36,633 nt of DNA from an uncultured Pelagibacteraceae bacterium (GTDB lineage: Bacteria > Pseudomonadota > Alphaproteobacteria > Pelagibacterales > Pelagibacteraceae), in contig CACPGB010000005.1 of NCBI GenBank assembly GCA_902633515.1, forward strand, positions 1-36,633, in the 5' to 3' direction. Below the pieces are notes generated by a model that was not told where the DNA came from, ran no database searches, and saw only the letters and a list, made by a program, of their open reading frames with translations. Positions 25,073-32,502 of the stretch are shown piece by piece. Numbering within the stretch: the stretch's first letter is position 1; each line of letters starts with the position of its first letter. Both the position numbers and the translations under genes were made by a program.

Positions 25073-25132
25073 ATGAGTGGATTAGAAATATTAGCAGTAG
25101 TTGCTGTCGTATATTATTTTATGAACAATTAA
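25073..25132 (+). CDS. 19-aa membrane micro-ORF with strong ribosome binding site
   Basis: MSGLEILAVVAVVYYFMNN is a complete frame whose body is one hydrophobic helix. It is preceded by AAAGGAG 6-7 bases before the ATG, a near-perfect Shine-Dalgarno sequence that most genes here lack. It lies 56 bases after the 63-aa gene on the same strand and could share its transcript. Such a peptide could be a small membrane regulator or toxin-like peptide, or a leader. No family is recognised. Confidence 0.5.
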   Translation: MSGLEILAVVAVVYYFMNN

Positions 25133-25159
25133 AACCTACGGGGTCAGGGGCACCTGGCA

Positions 25160-25171
25160 ACAGAACGCCCC
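25160..25171 (-). repeat. GGGGCGTTCTGT element, copy 1
   Basis: Read on the minus strand, GGGGCGTTCTGT is continued by TG and, 8 bases on, GCCCC, so it can form a hairpin GGGGC...GCCCC (down to 25147). Exact 12-mer copies occur at 27170-27181 and 27828-27839 in the same orientation, all intergenic. A degenerate relative with GGGG pairs and AACAACA lies at about 25022-25042. Confidence 0.7.
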
Positions 25172-25215
25172 ATATTAAAGGATTCCGTTAACCTAACTAA
25201 TTTTTATAAAATAAA

Positions 25216-25248
25216 GTTCAATGAAGGTTCAATGAAGATTCAATGAAG
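25216..25248. repeat. Three tandem 11-bp repeats (TTCAATGAAG)
   Basis: Units at 25216-25226, 25227-25237 and 25238-25248 are GTTCAATGAAG, GTTCAATGAAG and ATTCAATGAAG. Each contains the dyad TTCA-A-TGAA, a shape typical of a protein-binding half-site pair. The same decamer recurs near 27101-27122 and, in variant form, in the leaders of both GIY-YIG genes. Confidence 0.8.
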
Positions 25249-25268
25249 TTTGAAAACAATTTCAAACT
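25247..25268. terminator. 9-bp stem hairpin at the 3' end of the first GIY-YIG gene
   Basis: AGTTTGAAA-ACAA-TTTCAAACT is a perfect 9-bp inverted repeat with a 4-base loop, overlapping the stop codon of the minus-strand gene. No long T-run follows in either direction, so the terminator role is tentative. Confidence 0.35.
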
Positions 25269-26370
25269 ATTTCACTATTTTTAAATGTCTTTTTTTTATT
25301 CTTTTTTTTGACTTTTTAATTTGCATTTCAATTGCTAACTCAATTTTTTTATCTTTGTTAACCTTCTTTAACTCATTCTCAATTTCTTTTTCCATTTTAT
25401 AAATTAATCTTTGTATTTCTGCTGGCGCCCTAATACTAAATCGGGTCACTATTTTTAGGAAAGTTTCTAGATATAATTTTCGATTTCCTCTTGGGATGGT
25501 AGAGGAAATTGCTTGTAATACATAATCAATATCATGTTTGCCTTGAAATTTATCAATTATCTTTTTTGTTAATTTAAATGATTTTACATCCAAATACTTT
25601 TGTTCAGGTCGTTCCCAATACGCACATCCAACTGGATCTTTTGGGTATTTCTTTATAAGAGATTTATATTTTTTTTCGAACATATTGAATATTTCAATAT
25701 TTACTGCGCTTTCTACATGCAAAATACTTTTTGCCTTAAATTTTTTTCTAATTTTGAAATTATCATCAAAAAATTTTTTGAACTCAGCACCAATATAACC
25801 ATATTGCTGACCATAAAATTTTTCTTTTAGGTGTTTTGTATATTTGTATCTATACTCTTTTAAATCAACTTTATTAATATCTAAGATTTTTGCTTCAATT
25901 GTAATGTTGCCATCTTTATCATGCTTGTCTCCTAAACGATTTATATCTGCTATAGGAATAAAACCTGCGAAATAACCAAATCTAGCATCTTTCAATGTTG
26001 TTTCTGAAAAACTAAAAGTTTCATAAGTATCAAGTTCTTTGTCTATATAATATTCAGATAAATAAAATTTGCTTAAAGACCAAAAATGATGAAGTTTATT
26101 AAATTTATGCTGAAACTTTAAAAAATGTTTATAAATAACATCAAAGTCTAATTTATAACACTCGCTTTTATCAACTCTATAATAGTCAAATTTGTTTTTG
26201 AAAGACCATTCGAGATCTTGATCTAATCCATCAATTTCAGAAAAAAATTTAATTTTTAAACTTGGATTTGATGTTTTATAGGTAGTTAACCTTTTTTTAA
26301 TTCGATCTAATGAGGATGCAACGCCAACTTTATAATAATTTTTAATTTTTGTTGTGCAGTAAAAAAACAT
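25267..26370 (-). CDS. GIY-YIG (T5orf172-type) domain protein with unknown C-terminal region
   Basis: The 367-residue product has an N-terminal GIY-YIG-superfamily module (about 1-65) of the T5orf172/MUG113 type. It shows a first strand with Y4, KVGVAS (14-19), arginines at 23 and 27, a catalytic-type E54 in DLEWSFKNKF, and a conserved-looking DKSECYKL end. The rest is lysine-rich and unknown, with a basic helical C-terminus (KKSKKRIKKRHLK) fit for DNA contact. Family members include homing-type nucleases, phage proteins and restriction-related proteins. Its upstream leader is nearly identical to that of the next GIY-YIG gene, pointing to common control. Nuclease activity is inferred from the motif only. 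Confidence 0.7.
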   Translation of the reverse strand: MFFYCTTKIKNYYKVGVASSLDRIKKRLTTYKTSNPSLKIKFFSEIDGLDQDLEWSFKNKFDYYRVDKSECYKLDFDVIYKHFLKFQHKFNKLHHFWSLSKFYLSEYYIDKELDTYETFSFSETTLKDARFGYFAGFIPIADINRLGDKHDKDGNITIEAKILDINKVDLKEYRYKYTKHLKEKFYGQQYGYIGAEFKKFFDDNFKIRKKFKAKSILHVESAVNIEIFNMFEKKYKSLIKKYPKDPVGCAYWERPEQKYLDVKSFKLTKKIIDKFQGKHDIDYVLQAISSTIPRGNRKLYLETFLKIVTRFSIRAPAEIQRLIYKMEKEIENELKKVNKDKKIELAIEMQIKKSKKRIKKRHLKIVK

Positions 26371-26375
26371 TCTTA

Positions 26376-26401
26376 AATTTTACCCTAACTCTTAATGAAG
26401 T
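26376..26401 (-). promoter_or_regulatory. Shared leader element, copy at first GIY-YIG gene
   Basis: This 26-base segment matches 27042-27067 at 23 positions; all three differences are C/T changes. On the minus strand it ends in TAAAAT (-10 like), 6 bases before the ATG, which suggests a leaderless transcript. It contains a variant (CTTAATGAAG on plus) of the TTCA-N-TGAA dyad. Confidence 0.6.
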
Positions 26402-26429
26402 TTAAAATTTATCGTATTTACCTTGTTCA

Positions 26430-27035
26430 TTACTCATATTCTCTTCGCAACTCTGACATTGTCTTTCCGTTATAACTCCACCAAATTGGTCCTTGAACTG
26501 CTGCCCAGTCATAACCCATATCTCTTAAAACAATATCTGCAGCATCTGATAATGATGTGATTTTATCTCTAAACTTTACTTTTGTATCATCATGAATTTC
26601 ACAAGTAATTGTCTTGTCTTTTACAAATTCTAAGATTGTACCTGGTTTTAAATTAATCATGTCAAAATTAAATTTTTTTCTAATTTTTCTAGCATTTTCT
26701 AGTGCCTGCTTATCTTGAGGTGTTTCAACAATATCATCAGCAGGAGTAACATTTTTACCTCCCATGACCTCTGCTATTTCTAAAATTGCTTTTGCTTGTT
26801 CGGGTGTTGAATTAAAAAATTCTCTGTTTTGTCTTATTCTTTTATCATCTAAACCCTCATGAATTTTTTTTTCAATAACCTTTGCGTCTTGAACTTCAAC
26901 TGCATAATAACACTCAAATGGAAGTGGTGTAGATGTGTTATCCAACTCCTTCATTCTTCTTTCAAGGTTATCTGTAATGCCAATTTTAATAGTATCAGGC
27001 ATCGATTGATTTGTTAAAATATAAACTATTTTCAT
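26430..27035 (-). CDS. GIY-YIG (T5orf172-type) protein with a RAMA/DUF4357-like C-terminal domain
   Basis: The 201-residue product has a clear T5orf172 module (1-85): VYILTNQ with Y5, IKIGITDN (16-23), R26/R27, E55 with H59 in VIEKKIHEGL, and NREFFN (70-75). Residues about 122-201 read LKPGTILEFV, then ITSLSDAADIVLRDMGY and WWSYNGKTMSELR. That pattern of a turn, an SLS-AA helix and a terminal W-x-G-x-L-LR resembles the RAMA or DUF4357 domains thought to read modified DNA in restriction systems. It could therefore be a modification-guided nuclease or a homing-type element. The domain call is by eye. The leader copy upstream matches its neighbour. Confidence 0.72.
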   Translation of the reverse strand: MKIVYILTNQSMPDTIKIGITDNLERRMKELDNTSTPLPFECYYAVEVQDAKVIEKKIHEGLDDKRIRQNREFFNSTPEQAKAILEIAEVMGGKNVTPADDIVETPQDKQALENARKIRKKFNFDMINLKPGTILEFVKDKTITCEIHDDTKVKFRDKITSLSDAADIVLRDMGYDWAAVQGPIWWSYNGKTMSELRREYE

Positions 27036-27041
27036 AAATGT

Positions 27042-27067
27042 AATTTTACCCCAATTCTCAATGAAGT
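27042..27067 (-). promoter_or_regulatory. Shared leader element, copy at second GIY-YIG gene
   Basis: Partner of 26376-26401 (23 of 26 identical). On the minus strand TAAAAT is 7 bases before the ATG at 27035, again suggesting leaderless transcription. The spacer region upstream of the -10 holds the CTCAATGAAG variant of the dyad (27057-27066). Confidence 0.6.
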
Positions 27068-27100
27068 CTAGAAACGGAGTTTTTGAAAAAAGGTCAAACT

Positions 27101-27122
27101 TTCAATGAAGTCTTCAATGAAG
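27101..27122. repeat. Two copies of TTCAATGAAG upstream of the second GIY-YIG gene
   Basis: Exact decamers at 27101-27110 and 27113-27122, 12 bases apart; the second is part of the full dyad CTTCA-A-TGAAG. They lie in the 237-base gap 27036-27272, which otherwise holds one leader element, one GGGGCGTTCTGT element, a weak hairpin near 27201-27216 and A-rich DNA, with no gene seen. Confidence 0.7.
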
Positions 27123-27169
27123 TATTTAAATAACCTAGGTATTTTGGTATGATTTGGTTCTCGGGGGAC

Positions 27170-27181
27170 ACAGAACGCCCC
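27170..27181 (-). repeat. GGGGCGTTCTGT element, copy 2
   Basis: Same 12-mer and orientation as copies 1 and 3. On the minus strand it continues GTCCCCC, allowing a GGGG/CCCC hairpin with the CGTTCTGTGT loop. It lies between the second GIY-YIG gene and the membrane protein gene. Confidence 0.7.
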
Positions 27182-27272
27182 TATAAAAAAAATAATCATT
27201 AAAACTCAATAGTTTTTTAATAATAAAAATAAAAAAAAATTATTTACTGACTATGTACGATGCCTTCAAGAC

Positions 27273-27695
27273 TCAAAATTTACTTTCTTTAAAATATTCT
27301 TTTATGTCTTTTTGAAATAAAAGGTAAATACAAGAAATCTGTAATAAAGTATTTAAAATTAAAATAGATCTTACTGCCAATTCATTAAATCCTATTTCTG
27401 GTATAGGTCCATAAGGAACAGCAAAACTTACATTTATTGCCCCAATTAAATCTAACAAACCAATCACATTCCAAGAAAGCAAAAGACCCCAAAGTATAGT
27501 GCTCGGTTTTTTTATAATGTGGTAAACTAAAAATAAAGCAGTTGTCCCAATAAAAAAGTCGCCCACAAAAGGAGCTATCCATTCGGACGATGCCGAACGC
27601 TCATTTTCAGTAAAGATCCAAAACAAAAACAAACCTGACCCAACTGCTCTGAATGACATCCATCCAGTTACAAAAATAATCCAATTTAATTTCAT
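27273..27695 (-). CDS. Hypothetical four-helix membrane protein
   Basis: Not recognised. The 140-residue product has hydrophobic segments at about 5-28, 42-60, 65-88 and 108-126, with a short charged cytoplasmic-type end KDIKEYFKESKF. A proline/glycine loop, VPYGPIPEIG, lies before the last helix. It is bracketed by GGGGCGTTCTGT copies 2 and 3, and a 9-base direct repeat ACTATGTAC occurs outside both ends (27250-27258 and 27771-27779). Composition is like its neighbours. No function proposed. Confidence 0.7.
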   Translation of the reverse strand: MKLNWIIFVTGWMSFRAVGSGLFLFWIFTENERSASSEWIAPFVGDFFIGTTALFLVYHIIKKPSTILWGLLLSWNVIGLLDLIGAINVSFAVPYGPIPEIGFNELAVRSILILNTLLQISCIYLLFQKDIKEYFKESKF

Positions 27696-27827
27696 TTAAG
27701 AATTATATATCAAAAAAAAATCTCAATTACAAAGTCGTCACAAAGAAATCATAGTTTAACCATGTACACTACTATGTACCTTTCGAGAAACCTATAATTT
27801 CTGATATAAACTCAATTGGGTGGAACA

Positions 27828-27839
27828 ACAGAACGCCCC
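27828..27839 (-). repeat. GGGGCGTTCTGT element, copy 3
   Basis: Same 12-mer and orientation, 16 bases beyond the xsc stop. On the minus strand it continues TGTTCCACCC, so the GGG/CCC hairpin is retained with a different 3' arm. It lies in the 160-base gap 27696-27855, where no gene is seen. Confidence 0.7.
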
Positions 27840-27855
27840 TTACTAAAATTTAATT

Positions 27856-29640
27856 TTAAGAAATTAAAGAAGGTTGCTTTTTCATATCCTCCTTTTTAAT
27901 ACCTGCTACCCTTACTGGTTTCTTCATGGCATCTCTTCTGAAAGGTTCTCCAAGCTCTTGGTTTAAAATTACCTCAATAAATGTAGTAATACCTTTCTTT
28001 TGATCTTCGCAAGATTGTTTAATAGCTGTAGTTGTCTCCTCCATACTCTTGACAATAATACCTTTTAAACCACATGCATCAGCTACTTTTGCAAAACTTA
28101 ATTCTGGATCTAATTCCGTCCCAATAAAATTATTATCAAACCAAAGGGTAGTGTTTCTTTTTTCAGCTCCCCATTGGTAATTTCTAAAAATAACCATTGT
28201 AATTGCTGGCCACTCTTCTCTTGCACAAGAACTCATTTCATTCATGCTAATTCCAAAAGCACCATCTCCAGCAAAACCTATAACTGGAGTATCAGGGCAT
28301 CCAATTTTCGCACCTAAGATTGATGGAAAACCATAACCACAAGGCCCAAATAAACCAGGAGCTAAATACTTTCTAGGTTTCTCAAAAGTTGGGTAAGCAT
28401 TTCCTATCGCACAATTATTTCCAATATCACTTGAAATAATCACATCCTCTGGCATTCCTGCTTGTATCGCTCTCCATGCTTGTCTTGGTGACATTCTATC
28501 TTTATCTCTTTCTCTAGCCTCTTTATTCCAAACTGTGCCCTCATCATCTTCCTCATGGTCTAAACTTGATAATTTTTGTAACCATGCTGATTTTGTTTGA
28601 TGAATAAGATCTTTTCTTTTTTGTCTATCAGCATCACCGGCATTTGAAGATAATTTTTCTAAAATCTGGGTAGCTACTAATTTTGCGTCTCCACTAATTC
28701 CAACTGTTACTTTTTTTGTTAATCCAATTCTGTCTGGATTCATATCAACTTGTATTATACTTGCTTTTTTTGGCCAATAATCAATTCCATAACCTGGTAG
28801 AGTTGAAAAAGGATTCAATCTTGTTCCCAAAGCTAAAACTACATCAGCTTTTGATATTAGCTCCATTGCAGCTTTTGATCCATTATATCCTAATGGACCG
28901 ACTGCTAAAGGATGACTACCTGGAAAACTATCATTATGTTGGTATCCAGAGCAAACCGGTGAATCTAATTTTTCAGCAAGTTTTTTAGTTTCCTCAATTG
29001 CTCCACCTATTACGACACCCGCTCCAGATAATATTACTGGGAACTTTGCTTTTGATAATAAATCTGCTGCTTTTGTAATTGCTTCTGCTCCACCACTTTG
29101 TCTTTCCAATCTCACTATTGGTGGAAGATCAACATCAATAACTTGGCACCAATAGTCTCTTGGAACGTTTATTTGTGCAGGTGCTGAACCTCTAATTGCT
29201 TTTTCGATAACTCTGTTTAAAACTTCTGCCATTCTCGATGGATCTCTAACTTCTTCTTGATAACAAACCATATCTTTAAATAAATTCATTTGCTCAACTT
29301 CTTGAAAACCACCTTGTCCCATAGTTTTATTTGCGGCTTGAGGAGTGACTAATAACAATGGTGTGTGATTCCAAAAAGCTGTTTTAATTGGTGTAACTAG
29401 TCCTGTAATACCTGGTCCATTTTGTGCAATGACCATCGACATTTTTCCAGTTGCTCTTGTATAACCATCGGCAATCAAACCACCATTAGTCTCGTGGGCA
29501 ACATCCCAAAAAGTAATTCCTGCATCTGGAAAAATATCAGATATAGGCATAAACGCAGAACCAATAATTCCAAAAGAATGTTCAATACCATGCATTTGTA
29601 AAACTTTTACAAAAGCTTCCTCTGTTGTCATTTTAGTCAT
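27856..29640 (-). CDS. xsc: Sulfoacetaldehyde acetyltransferase
   Basis: Xsc is a thiamine-diphosphate enzyme converting sulfoacetaldehyde and phosphate to acetyl phosphate and sulfite, the desulfonation step for taurine and isethionate. The 594-residue product has the Xsc-type N-terminus (HGIEHSFGIIGSAFMPISDI), the catalytic Glu in AHETNGG (E50), and the ThDP-binding GDGAFGISMNEMSS block continuing to FRNYQWGAEKRN. Length is normal for Xsc (about 590). Other ThDP enzymes such as acetolactate synthase lack the Xsc-specific GQGGFQEVEQM stretch. An AGAAAGG lies about 9 bases before the ATG. It is divergent from suyAB, which also yields sulfite. Confidence 0.93.
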   Translation of the reverse strand: MTKMTTEEAFVKVLQMHGIEHSFGIIGSAFMPISDIFPDAGITFWDVAHETNGGLIADGYTRATGKMSMVIAQNGPGITGLVTPIKTAFWNHTPLLLVTPQAANKTMGQGGFQEVEQMNLFKDMVCYQEEVRDPSRMAEVLNRVIEKAIRGSAPAQINVPRDYWCQVIDVDLPPIVRLERQSGGAEAITKAADLLSKAKFPVILSGAGVVIGGAIEETKKLAEKLDSPVCSGYQHNDSFPGSHPLAVGPLGYNGSKAAMELISKADVVLALGTRLNPFSTLPGYGIDYWPKKASIIQVDMNPDRIGLTKKVTVGISGDAKLVATQILEKLSSNAGDADRQKRKDLIHQTKSAWLQKLSSLDHEEDDEGTVWNKEARERDKDRMSPRQAWRAIQAGMPEDVIISSDIGNNCAIGNAYPTFEKPRKYLAPGLFGPCGYGFPSILGAKIGCPDTPVIGFAGDGAFGISMNEMSSCAREEWPAITMVIFRNYQWGAEKRNTTLWFDNNFIGTELDPELSFAKVADACGLKGIIVKSMEETTTAIKQSCEDQKKGITTFIEVILNQELGEPFRRDAMKKPVRVAGIKKEDMKKQPSLIS

Positions 29641-29664
29641 TCATATAGCCTTTCTAAATTACTT

Positions 29665-29693
29665 ATTTTAACTTTTTAAAAAATAATTGTTAA
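29665..29693 (-). promoter_or_regulatory. Sigma70-like promoter for xsc
   Basis: Minus-strand TTAACA (29688-29693) and TAAAAT (29665-29670), each 5 of 6 to consensus, are exactly 17 bases apart. The expected start near 29658 gives an 18-base leader containing AAAGG. Its -35 overlaps that of suyA. Confidence 0.6.
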
Positions 29694-29714
29694 TTTTTTG
29701 GATTAATATATAAG
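29687..29714 (+). promoter_or_regulatory. Candidate promoter for suyAB
   Basis: Plus-strand TTGTTA (29687-29692) and TATAAG (29709-29714) are 16 bases apart, with a start near 29721 and a leader of about 33 bases. The -35 box shares five bases with the oppositely directed xsc -35. Confidence 0.45.
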
Positions 29715-29753
29715 ATTTTAGAAAATTCAAATAAACAAATCGACACTATATAA

Positions 29754-30038
29754 ATGTCAACAGATATTATAATCCACGATAAAAAAGATAATGTTGGGGT
29801 GGTAGTAATTGAAAAAATAACTCCAAAACAGGAATGTAAATGTTGGATAATGGAGAATGATAGCTCTACAAATATTCAATCAGCAGATGAAATTCCTTTG
29901 GGTCACAAAATTGCAATGGTTGATTTAAGAGAGGGTGAAACAATTTTAAAATATGGTCATGACATAGGCAAAGTGGTTAAAGCAATTAAAAAAGGTGAAC
30001 ATGTACATGTTCATAATGTAAAAACTAAGAAGTGGTAA
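29754..30038 (+). CDS. suyA: (2R)-sulfolactate sulfo-lyase alpha subunit (UxaA-type small domain)
   Basis: A 94-residue SAF-fold protein matching the small subunit of sulfolactate sulfo-lyase or altronate dehydratase. The [20 protein letters not shown] block (about 49-68) followed by [19 protein letters not shown] is characteristic. SuyAB cleaves 3-sulfolactate to pyruvate and sulfite. Altronate dehydratase (UxaA) shares this fold, so the name depends on context: xsc on the other side, a TauE/SafE exporter and apr genes downstream strongly favour SuyA. It is 4 bases from suyB. No good ribosome binding site is visible. Confidence 0.82.
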   Translation: MSTDIIIHDKKDNVGVVVIEKITPKQECKCWIMENDSSTNIQSADEIPLGHKIAMVDLREGETILKYGHDIGKVVKAIKKGEHVHVHNVKTKKW

Positions 30039-30042
30039 GTAC

Positions 30043-31209
30043 ATGGAAATTCCAAAAAGTTTTTTAGGTTATAAAAGAGAAAATGGTAGAGCAGGAACTA
30101 GAAATCATGTAATAATTTTACCAGTTGATGATATTTCAAATGCATGTGCAGAGGCAGTTGCTAATAATATTAAAGGAACAATTGCCCTTCCTCATTCTTA
30201 TGGGAGATTACAATTTGGAGCAGATTTAGAACTTCATTTTAGAACAATGATTGGAACAGGAAGTAATCCAAATGTTGCAGCAGTAATTGTAATAGGTATT
30301 GAACCTAAATGGACGAAGAGAATTGTAGATGGAATAGCAAAAACTGGTAAACCGGTTGAAGGTTTTCACATAGAGCGTACTGGAGACATTGGAACTGTAA
30401 TGAAAGCATCCAAAAAAGCACAAGAGCTAGTGATGTGGGCCTCAGAGAAACAAAGAGAAGAGTGTCCAATGAGCGATTTATGGATTTCAGTAAAATGTGG
30501 AGAATCTGACACTACGTCTGGTTTAGCTTCTAACCCAACTGTTGGTAACTTAATGGATAAATTGGAACCACTTGGTGTTCACTTATGTTTTGGTGAAACA
30601 TCAGAGCTCACTGGAGCAGAAAAGGTCTGTGCCACAAGAGGTGCAACTAAAGAGGCATCAGATAAATTTATGAAAACTTGGAGTGCTTATAACGATTTTA
30701 TTCTTAAAGAAGCAACAGATGATCTTTCTGAAAGTCAACCAACTGCTGGTAATATTGCAGGTGGTTTAACGACTATTGAAGAAAAAGCTTTTGGAAATTT
30801 TCAAAAAATTGGAAATTGCAAATTCGTTGATGTTTTAGAACCAGCTGAAGAACCAAAAAAAGGAAAAGGTTTATACTTTATGGATACTTCCTCTGCGGCA
30901 GCAGAGTGTGTAACACTTCAAGCAGCTGCAGGATTTAACATTCACTTATTCCCTACTGGTCAAGGCAACATTGTTGGAAATCCAATTGAACCAGTTATAA
31001 AACTAACTGCAAATCCGTTAACAGTTAAATCTATGGGTGAGCATATTGATTGTGATGTTTCAAAAATTCTTTCCCGAGAAATGAATTTATCTGAAGCTGG
31101 TGATGAATTGATTAAAATAACTTTAAAAGTTGCAAATGGTAGACTTACTTGTGCTGAGGCCTTGGGTCATAAAGAATTTGTAATGACTAAATTATACCGA
31201 AGTGCTTAA
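30043..31209 (+). CDS. suyB: (2R)-sulfolactate sulfo-lyase beta subunit
   Basis: The 388-residue catalytic subunit of the UxaA/SuyB family. Seen: [20 protein letters not shown] (residues 7-26), the family N-terminal motif, then the ALPHSYGR block and [16 protein letters not shown]. Cysteines that could bind iron are in [11 protein letters not shown] (about 151) and in the [14 protein letters not shown] region (about 289). The length matches SuyB. With SuyA it releases sulfite from sulfolactate and leaves pyruvate. Altronate or galactarate dehydratases are the alternative relatives. Its stop is 5 bases from the convergent TSUP gene end, leaving no room for terminators. Confidence 0.85.
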   Translation: MEIPKSFLGYKRENGRAGTRNHVIILPVDDISNACAEAVANNIKGTIALPHSYGRLQFGADLELHFRTMIGTGSNPNVAAVIVIGIEPKWTKRIVDGIAKTGKPVEGFHIERTGDIGTVMKASKKAQELVMWASEKQREECPMSDLWISVKCGESDTTSGLASNPTVGNLMDKLEPLGVHLCFGETSELTGAEKVCATRGATKEASDKFMKTWSAYNDFILKEATDDLSESQPTAGNIAGGLTTIEEKAFGNFQKIGNCKFVDVLEPAEEPKKGKGLYFMDTSSAAAECVTLQAAAGFNIHLFPTGQGNIVGNPIEPVIKLTANPLTVKSMGEHIDCDVSKILSREMNLSEAGDELIKITLKVANGRLTCAEALGHKEFVMTKLYRSA

Positions 31210-31214
31210 AATTA

Positions 31215-32300
31215 TTACTTAGCTGGTTTACTAAAGTGCTTATTTTTAAAATCAGATAAAAATCTTCTAATAAATGCTGCTGCTACACCTAGCGCTACTG
31301 CAAAAAATATAGAGAATAAACTATAAACAATTGGCAGATCTTTGGAAAATTTTTGAACTAAAATTGATAATGGGGTTAAATCTTTTTCACTATAAGGAGA
31401 AATTCCATTCATAGTATGTTCAGCAAAAAAGGTGTCATATGCAATCGCTATACCAACTATTAATAGCAAAACAGCTAACAACACTTTTAATCCTGAACTT
31501 TCTATAGACTGACCAATTTTTTGACCTGTTTGCACACCAATTATTGAACCAAACACCAACATTAAAACTAAAATTAAATCTATAGATCCATAATTAAATG
31601 CATGTAAAAAAGTAACAATGACACTAACAAAAATAGTTACAAATAATGAGGTTCCTGGAACTAACTTTGTTGGCACACCTATAACGTAGATCATTGCTGG
31701 TACTAAAATAAAAGCTCCGCCAATACCCATTATCGCTGCAATAAATCCAACAAATAAACCAATTATGATTGGAGTAAATGCACTCTCATATAATTTAGAT
31801 TTTGGAAATCTCACCCTGAATGGAAGACCATGTATCCAGTAATGAACATGTAATTTACGTTTTACAAAAGTATTTTTTCTGGCTTTATCTATTTCACCAA
31901 GACTTTCAACAAGCATCAGAGTTCCTATGATTGCTAATATATACATGTAAGCTAGGGAAATAACAGTATCAATTTTGCCGATGTCTTTAAAGTAAGTGAA
32001 TGTATAAATTCCAATAATAGTTCCAATTGCACCGCCAATAACAATCATAAATCCCATTTTATAATCCAAAGTATTTTTTAAATAATGTGTTGTAGATCCA
32101 GAGACTGACGTGGCTAGAATATTATTTGCCTCATTTGCAACAGCATAAGCTGGGGGTACACCCAAAAAAATTAAGAATGGTGTCATTAAAAAACCACCAC
32201 CCACTCCAAATAGTCCTGATAAAACTCCAACTAAAGCGCTTAACAAAATGATTTCTATAGCGGTAACGTGTACTTGAGCTATTGGTAGAAAAACATCCAT
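31215..32300 (-). CDS. TauE/SafE (TSUP) family sulfite exporter
   Basis: A 361-residue inner-membrane protein of the TSUP family. The two internal repeats are visible: GVLSGLFGVGGGFLMTPFLI near 25-44, and GFIAAIMGIGGAFILVPAMI near 187-206. About eight helices are present. TSUP members in taurine and sulfoacetate clusters (TauE, SafE) are proposed to export sulfite. It is the last gene of a minus-strand run after aprMBA and two small genes, and is convergent with suyAB. Sulfite efflux when AprAB is saturated would fit; the ion is inferred from context. Confidence 0.88.
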   Translation of the reverse strand: MDVFLPIAQVHVTAIEIILLSALVGVLSGLFGVGGGFLMTPFLIFLGVPPAYAVANEANNILATSVSGSTTHYLKNTLDYKMGFMIVIGGAIGTIIGIYTFTYFKDIGKIDTVISLAYMYILAIIGTLMLVESLGEIDKARKNTFVKRKLHVHYWIHGLPFRVRFPKSKLYESAFTPIIIGLFVGFIAAIMGIGGAFILVPAMIYVIGVPTKLVPGTSLFVTIFVSVIVTFLHAFNYGSIDLILVLMLVFGSIIGVQTGQKIGQSIESSGLKVLLAVLLLIVGIAIAYDTFFAEHTMNGISPYSEKDLTPLSILVQKFSKDLPIVYSLFSIFFAVALGVAAAFIRRFLSDFKNKHFSKPAK

Positions 32301-32324
32301 TAAAATAAAAAACTTTTAAAAAAT

Positions 32325-32459
32325 TTATTTAAAAGTTAAAAAAGTTCCAAATAATATCACACCCCAACAAGCTACTATTGCTGAAAAAATTCCTGTTTTA
32401 ATTAGTGCTGTTTTATAATTTAAAATTTTTTGAAGAATTTTTATATTTGAAAGGTGCAT
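32325..32459 (-). CDS. 44-aa single-span membrane peptide before the TSUP exporter
   Basis: Not recognised. ATG 32459 has a good GAGGA ribosome binding site 6 bases upstream. The product has a basic, polar first half (MHLSNIKILQKILNYKTAL) and one hydrophobic segment (about 24-42, FSAIVACWGVILFGTFL). The stop is 24 bases before the TSUP start. It sits inside the aprMBA-X-TSUP run and is probably translated with it. Position suggests a small accessory of the exporter or of AprM; no direct evidence. Confidence 0.65.
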   Translation of the reverse strand: MHLSNIKILQKILNYKTALIKTGIFSAIVACWGVILFGTFLTFK

Positions 32460-32502
32460 TTATATCCTCAATAACACCAGTAGAGAAATTGTCAAACTTT
32501 AA

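Noticed and set aside
25216-25248. Three tandem 11-mers as a CRISPR array
   Set aside because: Units are contiguous with no spacers, far too short, and there are no cas genes.
25160-27839. Idea that the GGGGCGTTCTGT elements are integron attC sites
   Set aside because: attC core sites need GTTRRRY and RYYYAAC; these copies have GTTCTGT/ACAGAAC, which do not fit, and no integrase gene is in the window.
29747-29756. TATATA next to the suyA ATG as a leaderless promoter
   Set aside because: The box ends 1 base before the ATG, whereas transcription should start 6-7 bases after a -10 box. A better pair lies at 29687-29714.
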